From Bacteriovoracaceae bacterium (lineage in GTDB: Bacteria > Bdellovibrionota > Bacteriovoracia > Bacteriovoracales > Bacteriovoracaceae), in the NCBI GenBank assembly GCA_023146355.1, contig JAGLCH010000025.1:1-16214 (forward strand): a DNA stretch of 16,214 bases, read 5' to 3'. The notes beneath the pieces are model-generated. The model had not been told where the DNA came from. It saw only the letters and a list, made by a program, of their open reading frames with translations, and did not search any database. Positions 1 to 5,710 of the stretch are shown piece after piece. How positions within the stretch are numbered: the stretch's first letter is position 1; each line of letters starts with the position of its first letter. The translations under genes were made by a program, and so were the position numbers.

Positions 1-389
1 TGGAGTTTTCTGACAAGTGTTCTCCCAATTTTTATGACCAATTTGAATTTCCATATTTTCTTCATTATTCCTCTGAGTTAAAGCTTGAGAATTATACCAA
101 ATCAAAATATCTCGCAGGTATGATTTTTGATTTTAATAACCTTTTTGAAATGCATAAAGAAGGAAGCTTATTTTCCTTTGTTCAAAACTTCTTTCAGCTA
201 ACAAAGGACCTCAACATAGAATTGGTGCTTCGGTCTGACTGGGACTCCAATTATTTTCCCTCTCTTACCGAAGTTTTAGACTTTGATTCTGTTGCACTTC
301 CCATCAATGATAAAGTTGAAGTTTGCTATCGAAATGTGGAGCTAGGGAAACTAACCAAACTTCTTGATATTATAAAAAAACAATTTTAG
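1..389 (+). CDS. 3' end of an unknown protein gene (5' truncated by window edge)
   Basis: The reading frame is open from the first full codon at position 3 to the TAG at 387-389, giving 129 visible residues. The methionine at 120 is internal: codons before it are all sense and there is no ribosome binding site in front of it. The product is rich in Phe, Tyr and acidic residues, with no membrane segment, no cysteine cluster and no motif I recognise. It looks like a soluble protein of unknown function. The stop overlaps the AGGA ribosome binding site of surE eight bases later, so the two genes are almost surely cotranscribed and translationally coupled. The true start and length cannot be seen. 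Confidence 0.7.
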   Translation, partial: EFSDKCSPNFYDQFEFPYFLHYSSELKLENYTKSKYLAGMIFDFNNLFEMHKEGSLFSFVQNFFQLTKDLNIELVLRSDWDSNYFPSLTEVLDFDSVALPINDKVEVCYRNVELGKLTKLLDIIKKQF

Positions 390-397
390 GACTACCT

Positions 398-1147
398 ATG
401 CGTATACTTGTAACCAATGATGATGGAGTCAATGCTCGAGGCATTCAGGTTCTCTGTAGTTATTTAGAAAAGTCTCATGAAGTCTATGTTATTGCGCCAG
501 AAGGTGAGCGTTCTGCCACAGGGCATGGCCTCACTCTAAAAGGTGAAATTCGGTTTTCACATGTGGGTGCTAATCGCTATAGTTGTTCCGGCCTCCCAGC
601 AGATTGTACTCAGATGGGAATGGGTCACCTACTAAAAGATTGTCCCCCTGATGTTGTTATTTCTGGAATTAATCATGGTGCAAACTTGGGTGTTGATACG
701 TATTACTCTGGAACAGTTGCAGGTGCTCGTGAAGCCGCAATAAAAGGTATTCCTGGAATTGCGATAAGCACTTGTACTGACTTTTTTGGTTGTGCAGATG
801 ATCAGCACTTTGATACTGCTGCGATTTTCCTCTGTAAGCTTTTGGATCGAGGTGTAGTTGATCTTATTCATGAAGATCACTACCTTAATATCAATGTTCC
901 AAACTTACACTCCTCAGATCTTGCTGGTGTTGAGTATGCAGACCTTGGAAAAAGAATATATAAAACTGATTTTGTGGAGTCCTCCAAGGGCCATTATAAA
1001 TACGTCTCAGGCATGGTTAACTACTTAAAGTTAGAAGGATCTGACTGTGTTTCTATTTCTAACCGCAAGGTGTCTCTTACACCGCTAAATATCTTTGGTA
1101 CTTCTACCGATAAACTTCTATGGGAAAATTTCATCCGCACAATCTAA
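398..1147 (+). CDS. surE: SurE: 5'/3'-nucleotidase (stationary-phase survival family)
   Basis: SurE proteins are cytoplasmic, metal-dependent phosphatases that remove phosphate from nucleoside 5'- and 3'-monophosphates. Family hallmarks are all present in this 249-residue protein, which has the usual family length. The N-terminal TNDDG gives metal ligands D8 and D9. S39 lies in the APEGERSATGHG loop. The SGINHGANLG stretch at 89-98 contains N92. The ATG is preceded by AGGA (388-391) at six bases. The upstream gene ends eight bases before, so surE is inside an operon. In gamma-proteobacteria surE is commonly followed by pcm, nlpD and rpoS. Here the next gene is directly an NlpD-like lipoprotein, so part of that neighbourhood is kept and pcm is absent. 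Confidence 0.95.
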   Translation: MRILVTNDDGVNARGIQVLCSYLEKSHEVYVIAPEGERSATGHGLTLKGEIRFSHVGANRYSCSGLPADCTQMGMGHLLKDCPPDVVISGINHGANLGVDTYYSGTVAGAREAAIKGIPGIAISTCTDFFGCADDQHFDTAAIFLCKLLDRGVVDLIHEDHYLNINVPNLHSSDLAGVEYADLGKRIYKTDFVESSKGHYKYVSGMVNYLKLEGSDCVSISNRKVSLTPLNIFGTSTDKLLWENFIRTI

Positions 1148-1154
1148 TACTTGA

Positions 1155-1184
1155 TTGATTTTGTCGGATGAATGGGATTTTAAT
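1155..1184 (+). promoter_or_regulatory. Candidate sigma-70-type promoter for the M23 lipoprotein gene
   Basis: TTGATT (1155-1160) and TTTAAT (1179-1184) are separated by 18 bases. They match the -35 and -10 consensus at 4/6 and 5/6 positions. A transcript would begin near 1191, giving a leader of about 29 bases that consists almost entirely of the hairpin at 1200-1219. It is a by-eye call in an AT-rich gap, so the score is moderate. Confidence 0.4.
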
Positions 1185-1199
1185 GAGTAAGTGTTGTGA

Positions 1200-1219
1200 A
1201 TTTTACCTTGAGGTAAAAT
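1200..1219 (+). promoter_or_regulatory. Hairpin covering the ribosome binding site of the M23 lipoprotein gene
   Basis: A perfect inverted repeat with 8-base arms, ATTTTACC (1200-1207) and GGTAAAAT (1212-1219), encloses a TTGA loop and ends exactly at the ATG at 1220. The only Shine-Dalgarno-like sequence, GAGG at 1210-1213, lies half in the loop and half in the 3' arm. If the RNA folds, ribosome access would be restricted. As DNA, the same palindrome could instead be an operator near the transcription start. The repeat is seen directly; the regulatory role is inferred. Confidence 0.5.
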
Positions 1220-1885
1220 ATGAAGCACTTATTATTACTACTGCTGCTTGCAGCAATGTTTGTTTCTTGCTCTTCGATAAACGTACAAAGTGGGAAGTAT
1301 GTTTTATTAACAAAAGGTGAGAATCTAAAAACTGTCGCCAAGAAATATGACTCTACTGTTTGGAAACTGCGGGAGATGAATCAAGGGCGCACTTTTTCTG
1401 CTGGAAAATGGGTCAAGGTTCCGCTTAAGCGGGGAATCTTGGGTAGTGGTGGAAGATCTCCTGCGAGCTATTCTCCTGGAATTTACGATAAATTCTTTTC
1501 TACTGAAGGCTTTGCTTGGCCTGTACCTAAAAGCCAGAGGATTAGTTCTGATTATGGTCGAAGGTGGGGACGAAATCATAATGGCATCGATATTCCAGCA
1601 CCTAGTGGAACAGAGTTTGTCGCTGCTAATGATGGTGTTGTGGTGTACTCGGGGAGCGGATACTCTGGATTTGGTAATCTTATAATTGTTGCACATCGCA
1701 GTGGAAACTTTACTATCTATGGGCATAATCGTAAAAATCTTGTTGATAAGGGGCAGTATGTCAGAAAAGGGCAAACTATCGGCCTAGTAGGTAATACTGG
1801 TAGATCTACTGGACCGCACCTGCATTTTGAGGTTCGCAAAAATGGCACTCCAATGAATCCAAATCGTTTTGTCGCAAGAAAGTAG
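1220..1885 (+). CDS. LysM + M23 (LytM) peptidase lipoprotein, NlpD/EnvC-like
   Basis: This 221-residue protein starts with a lipoprotein signal (MKH, then a Leu-rich core) ending at the lipobox cysteine C17. A LysM peptidoglycan-binding segment spans about 25-68. After a Gly/Ser/Pro linker comes an M23 (LytM) domain, about 95-215. Its zinc and catalytic set is intact: H120 and D124 (HxxxD), H169 in YGHN, and H200/H202 in HLHFEV. It should therefore sit in the envelope and cleave peptide cross-bridges of peptidoglycan. E. coli NlpD has a degenerate LytM site and acts by activating an amidase; this protein keeps the residues for its own catalysis. Position right after surE matches the surE-nlpD neighbourhood. 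Start: the ATG at 1220, with GAGG six bases before it inside a hairpin. Confidence 0.9.
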   Translation: MKHLLLLLLLAAMFVSCSSINVQSGKYVLLTKGENLKTVAKKYDSTVWKLREMNQGRTFSAGKWVKVPLKRGILGSGGRSPASYSPGIYDKFFSTEGFAWPVPKSQRISSDYGRRWGRNHNGIDIPAPSGTEFVAANDGVVVYSGSGYSGFGNLIIVAHRSGNFTIYGHNRKNLVDKGQYVRKGQTIGLVGNTGRSTGPHLHFEVRKNGTPMNPNRFVARK

Positions 1886-1904
1886 TTAGCACTTTGCTTC
1901 GGCC

Positions 1905-1931
1905 TTGCTATGATTTCCTTACTTGTATGAT
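1905..1931 (+). promoter_or_regulatory. Weak candidate promoter before the formylglutamate amidohydrolase-family gene
   Basis: TTGCTA (1905-1910) and TATGAT (1926-1931) lie in the 63-base gap with a 15-base spacer, which is shorter than ideal. The -10 matches consensus at 5/6 positions. The gene may instead be read from the upstream lipoprotein promoter, since no terminator is visible between them. Confidence 0.25.
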
Positions 1932-1948
1932 ATTTAAAGGAATGAAGA

Positions 1949-2758
1949 ATGTTTGAGAATGAAGTTTTTAAGTGTAATGAAGTATATGATTTTTTTCCAC
2001 CCCTAGGTGAGGTTAAAGGAATACTATCTATTCCTCATGCGGGAGAAGTTATTCCTGATGAATTTTTGAGCTACCTTACCGACGATGCCAGAGCGATGAT
2101 GGAAGACGTGGATTACCGTGTTCATCAGCTTGTGGATATTGAGAGAATAACTAATGCTGGAATTGCAGTTATCGTTGCTAACGTACATCGCTATTGCGTT
2201 GACTTAAATCGAGCTCCTGAAGCTGCAGTACTTAATTGGAAGGAAAATTCAAAAGGAATTCCTATTGTTATCAGTGGGCCAACAAGCGCAACTTCTAGAA
2301 AGCTTGTTGAGAAGTATCACTCAAGCTACTACAATTGTCTTAAAGAAGTGGTTGAAGTCGTTTTCGAAAATATCAATCGGACTGTGCCTTTTATTGACCT
2401 CCATAGCATGCCATCTAGGCCGACAGAGTATCATTTAAAGTTAAATCCTGACCAAAAGGTCGATCGCGCAGATTTTTGTGTATCAAACCTTAAGGATAAT
2501 AGCTCGTGCACATCGGCCTATATTGACTTTGTAATCGATAAGCTTAAGGTGTCTGGCTATAATCCAGTTATTAATGAACCATACTTTGGCGGATTTGTGA
2601 CAAAGTATATTAATCAGTTTGATACTAATAATATTCAGATAGAGATTAATAGAAGAATCTATATGGATGAAGAAGAAAAAGTTCTCACGGCAAAAAAAGT
2701 GGAAATCCTTCTTCCGATTTTAACTGATACTGTTATTAAAACGATTACAAGTTTCTAA
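1949..2758 (+). CDS. N-formylglutamate amidohydrolase family protein
   Basis: Members of this family (FGase) hydrolyse N-formyl-glutamate or related N-acyl amino acids to the free amino acid. They are zinc enzymes related to carboxypeptidase-like amidohydrolases. Family motifs are clear in the 269-residue sequence: SIPHAGEVIP (27-36, H30), VDLNRAPE (84-91), IDLHSMPS (149-156, D150 and H152) and QIEINRRIYM near 230-239. The start is ATG at 1949 with AAAGGA seven bases upstream. In histidine degradation the enzyme is HutG, but no other hut gene lies in this window. The true substrate is therefore open, and a role in turnover of formylated or other acylated amino acids or peptides is equally possible. 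The gene ends at a strong two-way terminator. Confidence 0.85.
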   Translation: MFENEVFKCNEVYDFFPPLGEVKGILSIPHAGEVIPDEFLSYLTDDARAMMEDVDYRVHQLVDIERITNAGIAVIVANVHRYCVDLNRAPEAAVLNWKENSKGIPIVISGPTSATSRKLVEKYHSSYYNCLKEVVEVVFENINRTVPFIDLHSMPSRPTEYHLKLNPDQKVDRADFCVSNLKDNSSCTSAYIDFVIDKLKVSGYNPVINEPYFGGFVTKYINQFDTNNIQIEINRRIYMDEEEKVLTAKKVEILLPILTDTVIKTITSF

Positions 2759-2759
2759 T

Positions 2760-2820
2760 AAAAAGGCCTCGGATTGATCGTGCCTTAAAGCGGTACAGAT
2801 CATTGTGGGGCCTTTTCTTT
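2760..2820. terminator. Branched two-way terminator between convergent genes
   Basis: The outer stem AAAAGGCC (2761-2768) pairs with GGCCTTTT (2809-2816), with T-rich sequence after it on the plus strand and an A run before it, giving U's for the minus-strand transcript. Inside, TGATC (2775-2779) pairs with GATCA (2798-2802), continuing as GTGCC with GGTAC through one G-U pair and a bulged A. It sits exactly between the stop codons of the two convergent genes and overlaps the 3' end of the exonuclease gene. Confidence 0.8.
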
Positions 2821-3409
2821 ATTCGCCGAAACGCTCTAGTAGCTTTAGATACATTATTGCAGTATTTCTGGCATCAGCGAGTGCTGTATGCTCAACTTCT
2901 CCCATTCCAAGTTCTTTCATTAAACCCGAACCAGAGTAGGCCGCTTCTGGAAGTAAATTCATATCTACAAGGGTATTTGCTGTCGATGAAAGGTCGAGCA
3001 CTCTGTGATGAAAGTGCTTGCGCAAAAATTCCCAACTTAAATCTCTTGTCATAAAGGGGAGGTCAATTGCATTCATCGATTTCCCAAAGAGAATGATCTT
3101 ATCTTTAGTATTCGAAAAGTAATTTTTAAGCTCTGGACTTGTAAGGTAACTTTCAAGCTCGCGCTTAAAGTTTCTCATAGTAAGTCCCTCTTTGTGGGCC
3201 TTCTTGATTAGTCCCTCATTGTGATCAACAACCCATTTATCAAGGTTTGGGCGAAGTTCTTCGAAGGATGGGCATTGTATGAAATAGTTGCGCGCCAGGG
3301 AATCTTCTATTGTTCTTGTTTCTGTATCAAAAGGAACCATTCCGAACTCGATAATATAATCGTGTTCTCTGAGTCCTGTCGCTTCTAAGTCAATTGATAA
3401 GTATTTCAT
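2819..3409 (-). CDS. DEDDh-type 3'-5' exonuclease (DnaQ/RNase T/oligoribonuclease superfamily)
   Basis: This single-domain 196-residue nuclease carries all five DEDDh residues: D7 and E9 in SIDLEATGL, D116 in SMNAIDLPFM, then H174 and D179 in HTALADA. It should remove nucleotides from 3' ends of DNA or RNA with two metal ions. It lacks polymerase, BRCT or helicase parts. It could be a DnaQ-like proofreading or processing enzyme or an RNase acting on short RNA; sequence alone does not decide. The frame continues 17 codons upstream to a TTG at 3458-3460. I choose the ATG at 3407-3409 because a good promoter (-10 TATAAA at 3441-3446) lies downstream of that TTG, GGA sits six bases before the ATG, and the conserved domain begins at once. 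Confidence 0.85.
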   Translation of the reverse strand: MKYLSIDLEATGLREHDYIIEFGMVPFDTETRTIEDSLARNYFIQCPSFEELRPNLDKWVVDHNEGLIKKAHKEGLTMRNFKRELESYLTSPELKNYFSNTKDKIILFGKSMNAIDLPFMTRDLSWEFLRKHFHHRVLDLSSTANTLVDMNLLPEAAYSGSGLMKELGMGEVEHTALADARNTAIMYLKLLERFGE

Positions 3410-3440
3410 ATAACATCCGAGTATTTGTTTACCTTTTGAT

Positions 3441-3470
3441 TTTATAGCAATAGGCGACAATTATAAACAA
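3441..3470 (-). promoter_or_regulatory. Promoter of the exonuclease gene
   Basis: Reading the minus strand, TTGTTT (complement of 3465-3470) and TATAAA (complement of 3441-3446) are 18 bases apart. TGC stands directly before the -10, giving an extended -10 element. Transcription would start near 3434, about 25 bases before the ATG. The promoter abuts the stop codon of the upstream lipoprotein gene. Confidence 0.5.
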
Positions 3471-4784
3471 CTATTTACATAAGAGTTGGTTTTCTCCCCT
3501 TAGATCAAGGATAGGAGTGGTATTGTTGTTCTCATTTTTGAACAGACCCATAAAGACATTACCAATGGGGTAGTGGTGATAAATTGGAGTTCTTCTTTTT
3601 GAGAGCTTTTCCACCTGCTCATCACTTACGAGGTTTGATTCAACTATAGCTCGATAGGGGTTTAGAAATAAAAGAGTGCGACCCATTTCCATTGACTCTT
3701 GTAGTGCTTCTTTAGAAAAAGTTATATTAGAGCGCAATAGAAGGTCGTAGAGTATTTGTGCTGGGTCTCTATTTTGGGTAGAGATCATATCAATTACATC
3801 TGACTCCATATTCATATGACAAATAGCAGACCGAAGGCCTTTATTGGAGTTTCCTCCAATCAGTGGGGCGACACTTAAGGGGAATAGATTACTCACATCT
3901 TGAGATGCAGATGCGATAAAGAGATTCTCTCCCTGTGAAAGCATAAATGGAACTGAACTAACGACTGTTGGTGTTTTGAGGAACACGTTGTGCTTATAGA
4001 GATTTAAATCATAATTGCAGCTGACTTTTGCATGGTACTTTTTAATTTTTAGTGGAAAAAGAGTGAGATCAGTGTGGTAATTAGTATCAAGATCTTTTTT
4101 TCTTTTCAGTAACTTCACTATCTTTATGAAGTGAGGCCTCTTTATCGTTTCATTACTTCTTAGGCCCTGTTTTCCTCTGAAGTAGAAGGGACGGAGTTGA
4201 TCATAGGACTTAAGTTCTTTCTTATTTTCACTAATGAACTCTTGGAGTTCTGGCACAACAATAATTCCTTTCGGAAAATGATGGTCAAGTATTTTGGCGA
4301 GACCCTTAAGCGATCGCTTTGAAGAGCTATCTAGCAACATCTTATTGATACCATATAGAAATGGGTAATTTTCAATATCATCTGATATCTCGGATTCTGA
4401 CTGGTAATCTCTATAGTTGAAGGTCGATCCCTTTCGAAGTCCATATGTAAATCGCGAAGTTGGTGATGCCATATCTGGCCTAACAACCATTTGGATCAAA
4501 GACCACATTGCAGCTTTTTCGACAAAGCTTGTGTGTATTTTCTTTTCTTCAAGCGTGCTGAGAAACTTATAGAATTGTGTGTTTGTATGGGCCGAGTGCC
4601 CAGCAATAGAAAATGTTGAATTCGTTGTATTACAAGAAACAGATTTCTTATACTGTTTGGTGTTTGTTATCTTTCCAGATTTATCATCATTAACAATTGT
4701 ATCAATAATACTGCAGCTCCCAAAGATCATTGATATGAGCAGTATGTTAATCTTGAATATAATAGATGCCTTCAATTTCTTCAT
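3471..4784 (-). CDS. Putative lipoprotein of unknown function
   Basis: The 437-residue product begins MKKLKASIIFK followed by a hydrophobic stretch and FGSC, a plausible signal-peptidase II site with C24 as the lipid-bearing cysteine. It is therefore predicted to be exported and anchored to a membrane. The mature part is rich in Ser, Lys, Asn and Leu. It has no repeats, no membrane helix and a few scattered further cysteines. I recognise no enzyme motif. The first 38 bases overlap the end of the small gene upstream, and no convincing ribosome binding site precedes the ATG, so translation is probably coupled to that gene. The start is favoured because it is the only one that yields a signal peptide. 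Export is well supported; the role is unknown. Confidence 0.75.
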   Translation of the reverse strand: MKKLKASIIFKINILLISMIFGSCSIIDTIVNDDKSGKITNTKQYKKSVSCNTTNSTFSIAGHSAHTNTQFYKFLSTLEEKKIHTSFVEKAAMWSLIQMVVRPDMASPTSRFTYGLRKGSTFNYRDYQSESEISDDIENYPFLYGINKMLLDSSSKRSLKGLAKILDHHFPKGIIVVPELQEFISENKKELKSYDQLRPFYFRGKQGLRSNETIKRPHFIKIVKLLKRKKDLDTNYHTDLTLFPLKIKKYHAKVSCNYDLNLYKHNVFLKTPTVVSSVPFMLSQGENLFIASASQDVSNLFPLSVAPLIGGNSNKGLRSAICHMNMESDVIDMISTQNRDPAQILYDLLLRSNITFSKEALQESMEMGRTLLFLNPYRAIVESNLVSDEQVEKLSKRRTPIYHHYPIGNVFMGLFKNENNNTTPILDLRGENQLLCK

Positions 4785-5067
4785 TTGTATCTATACCCAC
4801 GGAGTAGTCTTTTTCTAGGTTTAGGACGAGATTAGGGCGAAGCGCTCTTACTGTAGCAATGACCCACATGCCATAATTATCTTTCTCTGTATTAATACTT
4901 AAAAGCTCAAGACCATCGTTTAAGAGATTGAACAATACTCGATCAAATTCCTTTTCTCTGTACCCCTTTGCTCGCTTTGGTGGTGAGGGTATGTAGTAAG
5001 TGAATGTTTGAACCTTGAACTTTTCAGGGAAAAAGATTCTGATAAATCTGAATAGTAGTCTGCTCAT
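4747..5067 (-). CDS. Small conserved-looking protein of unknown function
   Basis: This 106-residue protein is basic in the first 40 residues (MSRLLFRFIRIFFP, then PSPPKRAKGYREKE) and more acidic at the end. The segment about 43-72 (FDRVLFNLLNDGLELLSINT, then MWVIATVRAL) faintly resembles small DUF4177-like alpha/beta proteins, whose core has a 'GWEL' turn. That is a weak impression only. There is no signal peptide, although the first 14 residues could lie on a membrane surface. It overlaps the downstream lipoprotein gene by 38 bases in another frame, and a promoter-like pair lies about 40 bases upstream. The two therefore form a unit of their own. Confidence 0.65.
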   Translation of the reverse strand: MSRLLFRFIRIFFPEKFKVQTFTYYIPSPPKRAKGYREKEFDRVLFNLLNDGLELLSINTEKDNYGMWVIATVRALRPNLVLNLEKDYSVGIDTNEEIEGIYYIQD

Positions 5068-5102
5068 GGCGCCAATCTCGTGTTATCGGTTGGTTATCAT
5101 AA

Positions 5103-5132
5103 ATGGTAGCTAGTTTGTCGTCGCTTAGTCAA
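5103..5132 (-). promoter_or_regulatory. Candidate promoter for the small-protein/lipoprotein unit
   Basis: On the minus strand, TTGACT (complement of 5127-5132, 5/6 matches) and TACCAT (complement of 5103-5108, 4/6) are 18 bases apart. Transcription would begin about 30 bases before the ATG at 5067. Between the boxes and partly over the -35 lies a 7-base inverted repeat, TAGTTTG (5111-5117) with CAAACTA (5130-5136), which could be an operator. Confidence 0.4.
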
Positions 5133-5200
5133 ACTATGACGAAGGAGAAAGGCAAACATTACCCTCACTTTTTTTTAGTGTAATAAAAATAAAAGTTGGA

Positions 5201-5206
5201 TATAAT
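5201..5206 (+). promoter_or_regulatory. -10 element (TATAAT) of the candidate small RNA
   Basis: A consensus TATAAT sits 6-7 bases before position 5213, the base of the first RNA hairpin. The region upstream (5166-5195) is made of T and A tracts that could serve as an UP element. No good -35 hexamer is visible at 16-18 bases, so the promoter may be activator-dependent or rely on the UP-like sequence. Confidence 0.5.
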
Positions 5207-5212
5207 AATATT

Positions 5213-5290
5213 TGTAAAGAACAGGATGTTTTTTACGTATGAGCAGGATGCTTAAAGAAGGGGACAATTGCAGGGTCCCCTTTTTTTTTT
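5213..5290 (+). ncRNA. Candidate small regulatory RNA with two CsrA-type CAGGAUG hairpins
   Basis: The region between a TATAAT box and a strong terminator has no plausible gene but folds into three successive hairpins. Hairpin 1 pairs 5214-5222 with 5228-5236 (nine pairs, one of them G-U, extendable by a U-G pair) and exposes the loop AGGAT (5223-5227). Hairpin 2 pairs TGAGC (5240-5244) with GCTTA (5250-5254) and exposes the same AGGAT loop (5245-5249). Hairpin 3 is the terminator. The two stem-loop tops read CAGGATG, which is the repeat described for E. coli CsrB, CAGGA(U/A/C)G, with GGA in the loop. The predicted RNA is about 78 bases, compact compared with Rsm RNAs. The inferred role is to bind and sequester CsrA. 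The loops are five bases, one shorter than the ANGGAN hexaloop optimum. Confidence 0.55.
5258..5290 (+). terminator. Strong Rho-independent terminator of the candidate small RNA
   Basis: AAGGGGAC (5258-5265) pairs perfectly with GTCCCCTT (5275-5282) around a nine-base loop, and a run of ten T's (5281-5290) follows. No coding gene ends just upstream on this strand, which is the main reason to suspect a short transcript starting near 5213. Confidence 0.85.
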
Positions 5291-5389
5291 CTTTTTTTGA
5301 CTTTAATTCACCCTACATTCTTCCGATCAGTTTTTAGCTAGCATTGCTAGTGTACTTATTCATTTATCGATATGGTAAACGGAGGAAAA

Positions 5390-5689
5390 ATGGAAGTTAA
5401 GATCTCCTATCGGCAGCTAGAGTCACAACCGCAAATTGAAGAGAGAATTTCAAGTAAGGCGAGTAAGCTGAAAAAATTTTTTAACGGTAAAATGCACGTC
5501 AATTGGACCTGTTCAAAAGATGGAGATATGCACCATTCTGATGCCACAGTAAGAGGCGATCACTTTGAGGTACATGCTACATGTAGTGATAGTAATCTTT
5601 TTAAAAGTGTTGATGAAGTCGCTGATAGGCTTGAAAAACAAATTCAGCGAAAAAACGAGCAAATCAAAGAAAAACTTCATACTAAATAG
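5390..5689 (+). CDS. hpf: Hpf/RaiA family ribosome hibernation factor (short form)
   Basis: This family binds the 30S subunit in the mRNA/tRNA channel, shutting off translation in starved or resting cells and, in the short form, favouring 100S dimers. The 99-residue product has the beta-alpha-beta-beta-beta-alpha pattern: a first strand MEVKISYR, a helix with the lysine cluster ASKLKKFF (24-31), strands around HVNWT, DATVRGDHFEVHAT, and a C-terminal helix from about 73 rich in Lys. It lacks the long-form C-terminal dimerisation domain. The frame opens at an ATG at 5372, but GGAGG at 5381-5385 lies between that codon and the ATG at 5390, so 5390 is the likely start. It stands alone, between the small-RNA terminator and its own terminator. 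Confidence 0.85.
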   Translation: MEVKISYRQLESQPQIEERISSKASKLKKFFNGKMHVNWTCSKDGDMHHSDATVRGDHFEVHATCSDSNLFKSVDEVADRLEKQIQRKNEQIKEKLHTK

Positions 5690-5710
5690 AAAGGTCCTTA
5701 AGGCCTTTTT
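5690..5710 (+). terminator. Terminator after hpf, overlapping the ddl stop codon
   Basis: AAAGGTC (5690-5696) pairs with GGCCTTT (5702-5708), including one G-U pair, around a CTTAA loop, and the T run continues to 5710. The stem starts right after the hpf stop codon. Minus-strand transcription of ddl meets the same structure with an A/T-rich flank, so it may serve both genes. Confidence 0.6.

Noticed and set aside
632..880. 82-codon open frame on the minus strand
   Set aside because: It lies wholly antisense to the well-supported surE, with no family features and no ribosome binding site.
1325..1774. 149-codon minus-strand frame opposite the M23 lipoprotein gene
   Set aside because: It is antisense to conserved LysM and M23 coding sequence; its composition (many Ser/Ile/Arg) is that of a shadow frame.
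2803..3054. 83-codon plus-strand frame opposite the exonuclease gene
   Set aside because: It begins in the terminator and runs antisense to the conserved DEDDh region.
3410..3460. TTG-initiated N-terminal extension of the exonuclease
   Set aside because: The likely promoter -10 box lies downstream of that TTG, and the extension is not part of the domain.
5136..5183. 15-codon frame (MTKEKGKHYPHFFLV) upstream of the small RNA
   Set aside because: No ribosome binding site precedes the ATG and the AAGGAG lies inside the frame; it overlaps the candidate minus-strand promoter.
5226..5255. Nine-codon frame (MFFTYEQDA) within the small RNA, considered as a leader peptide
   Set aside because: AGG directly abuts the ATG, too close to act as a ribosome binding site, and the RNA structure explains the sequence better.
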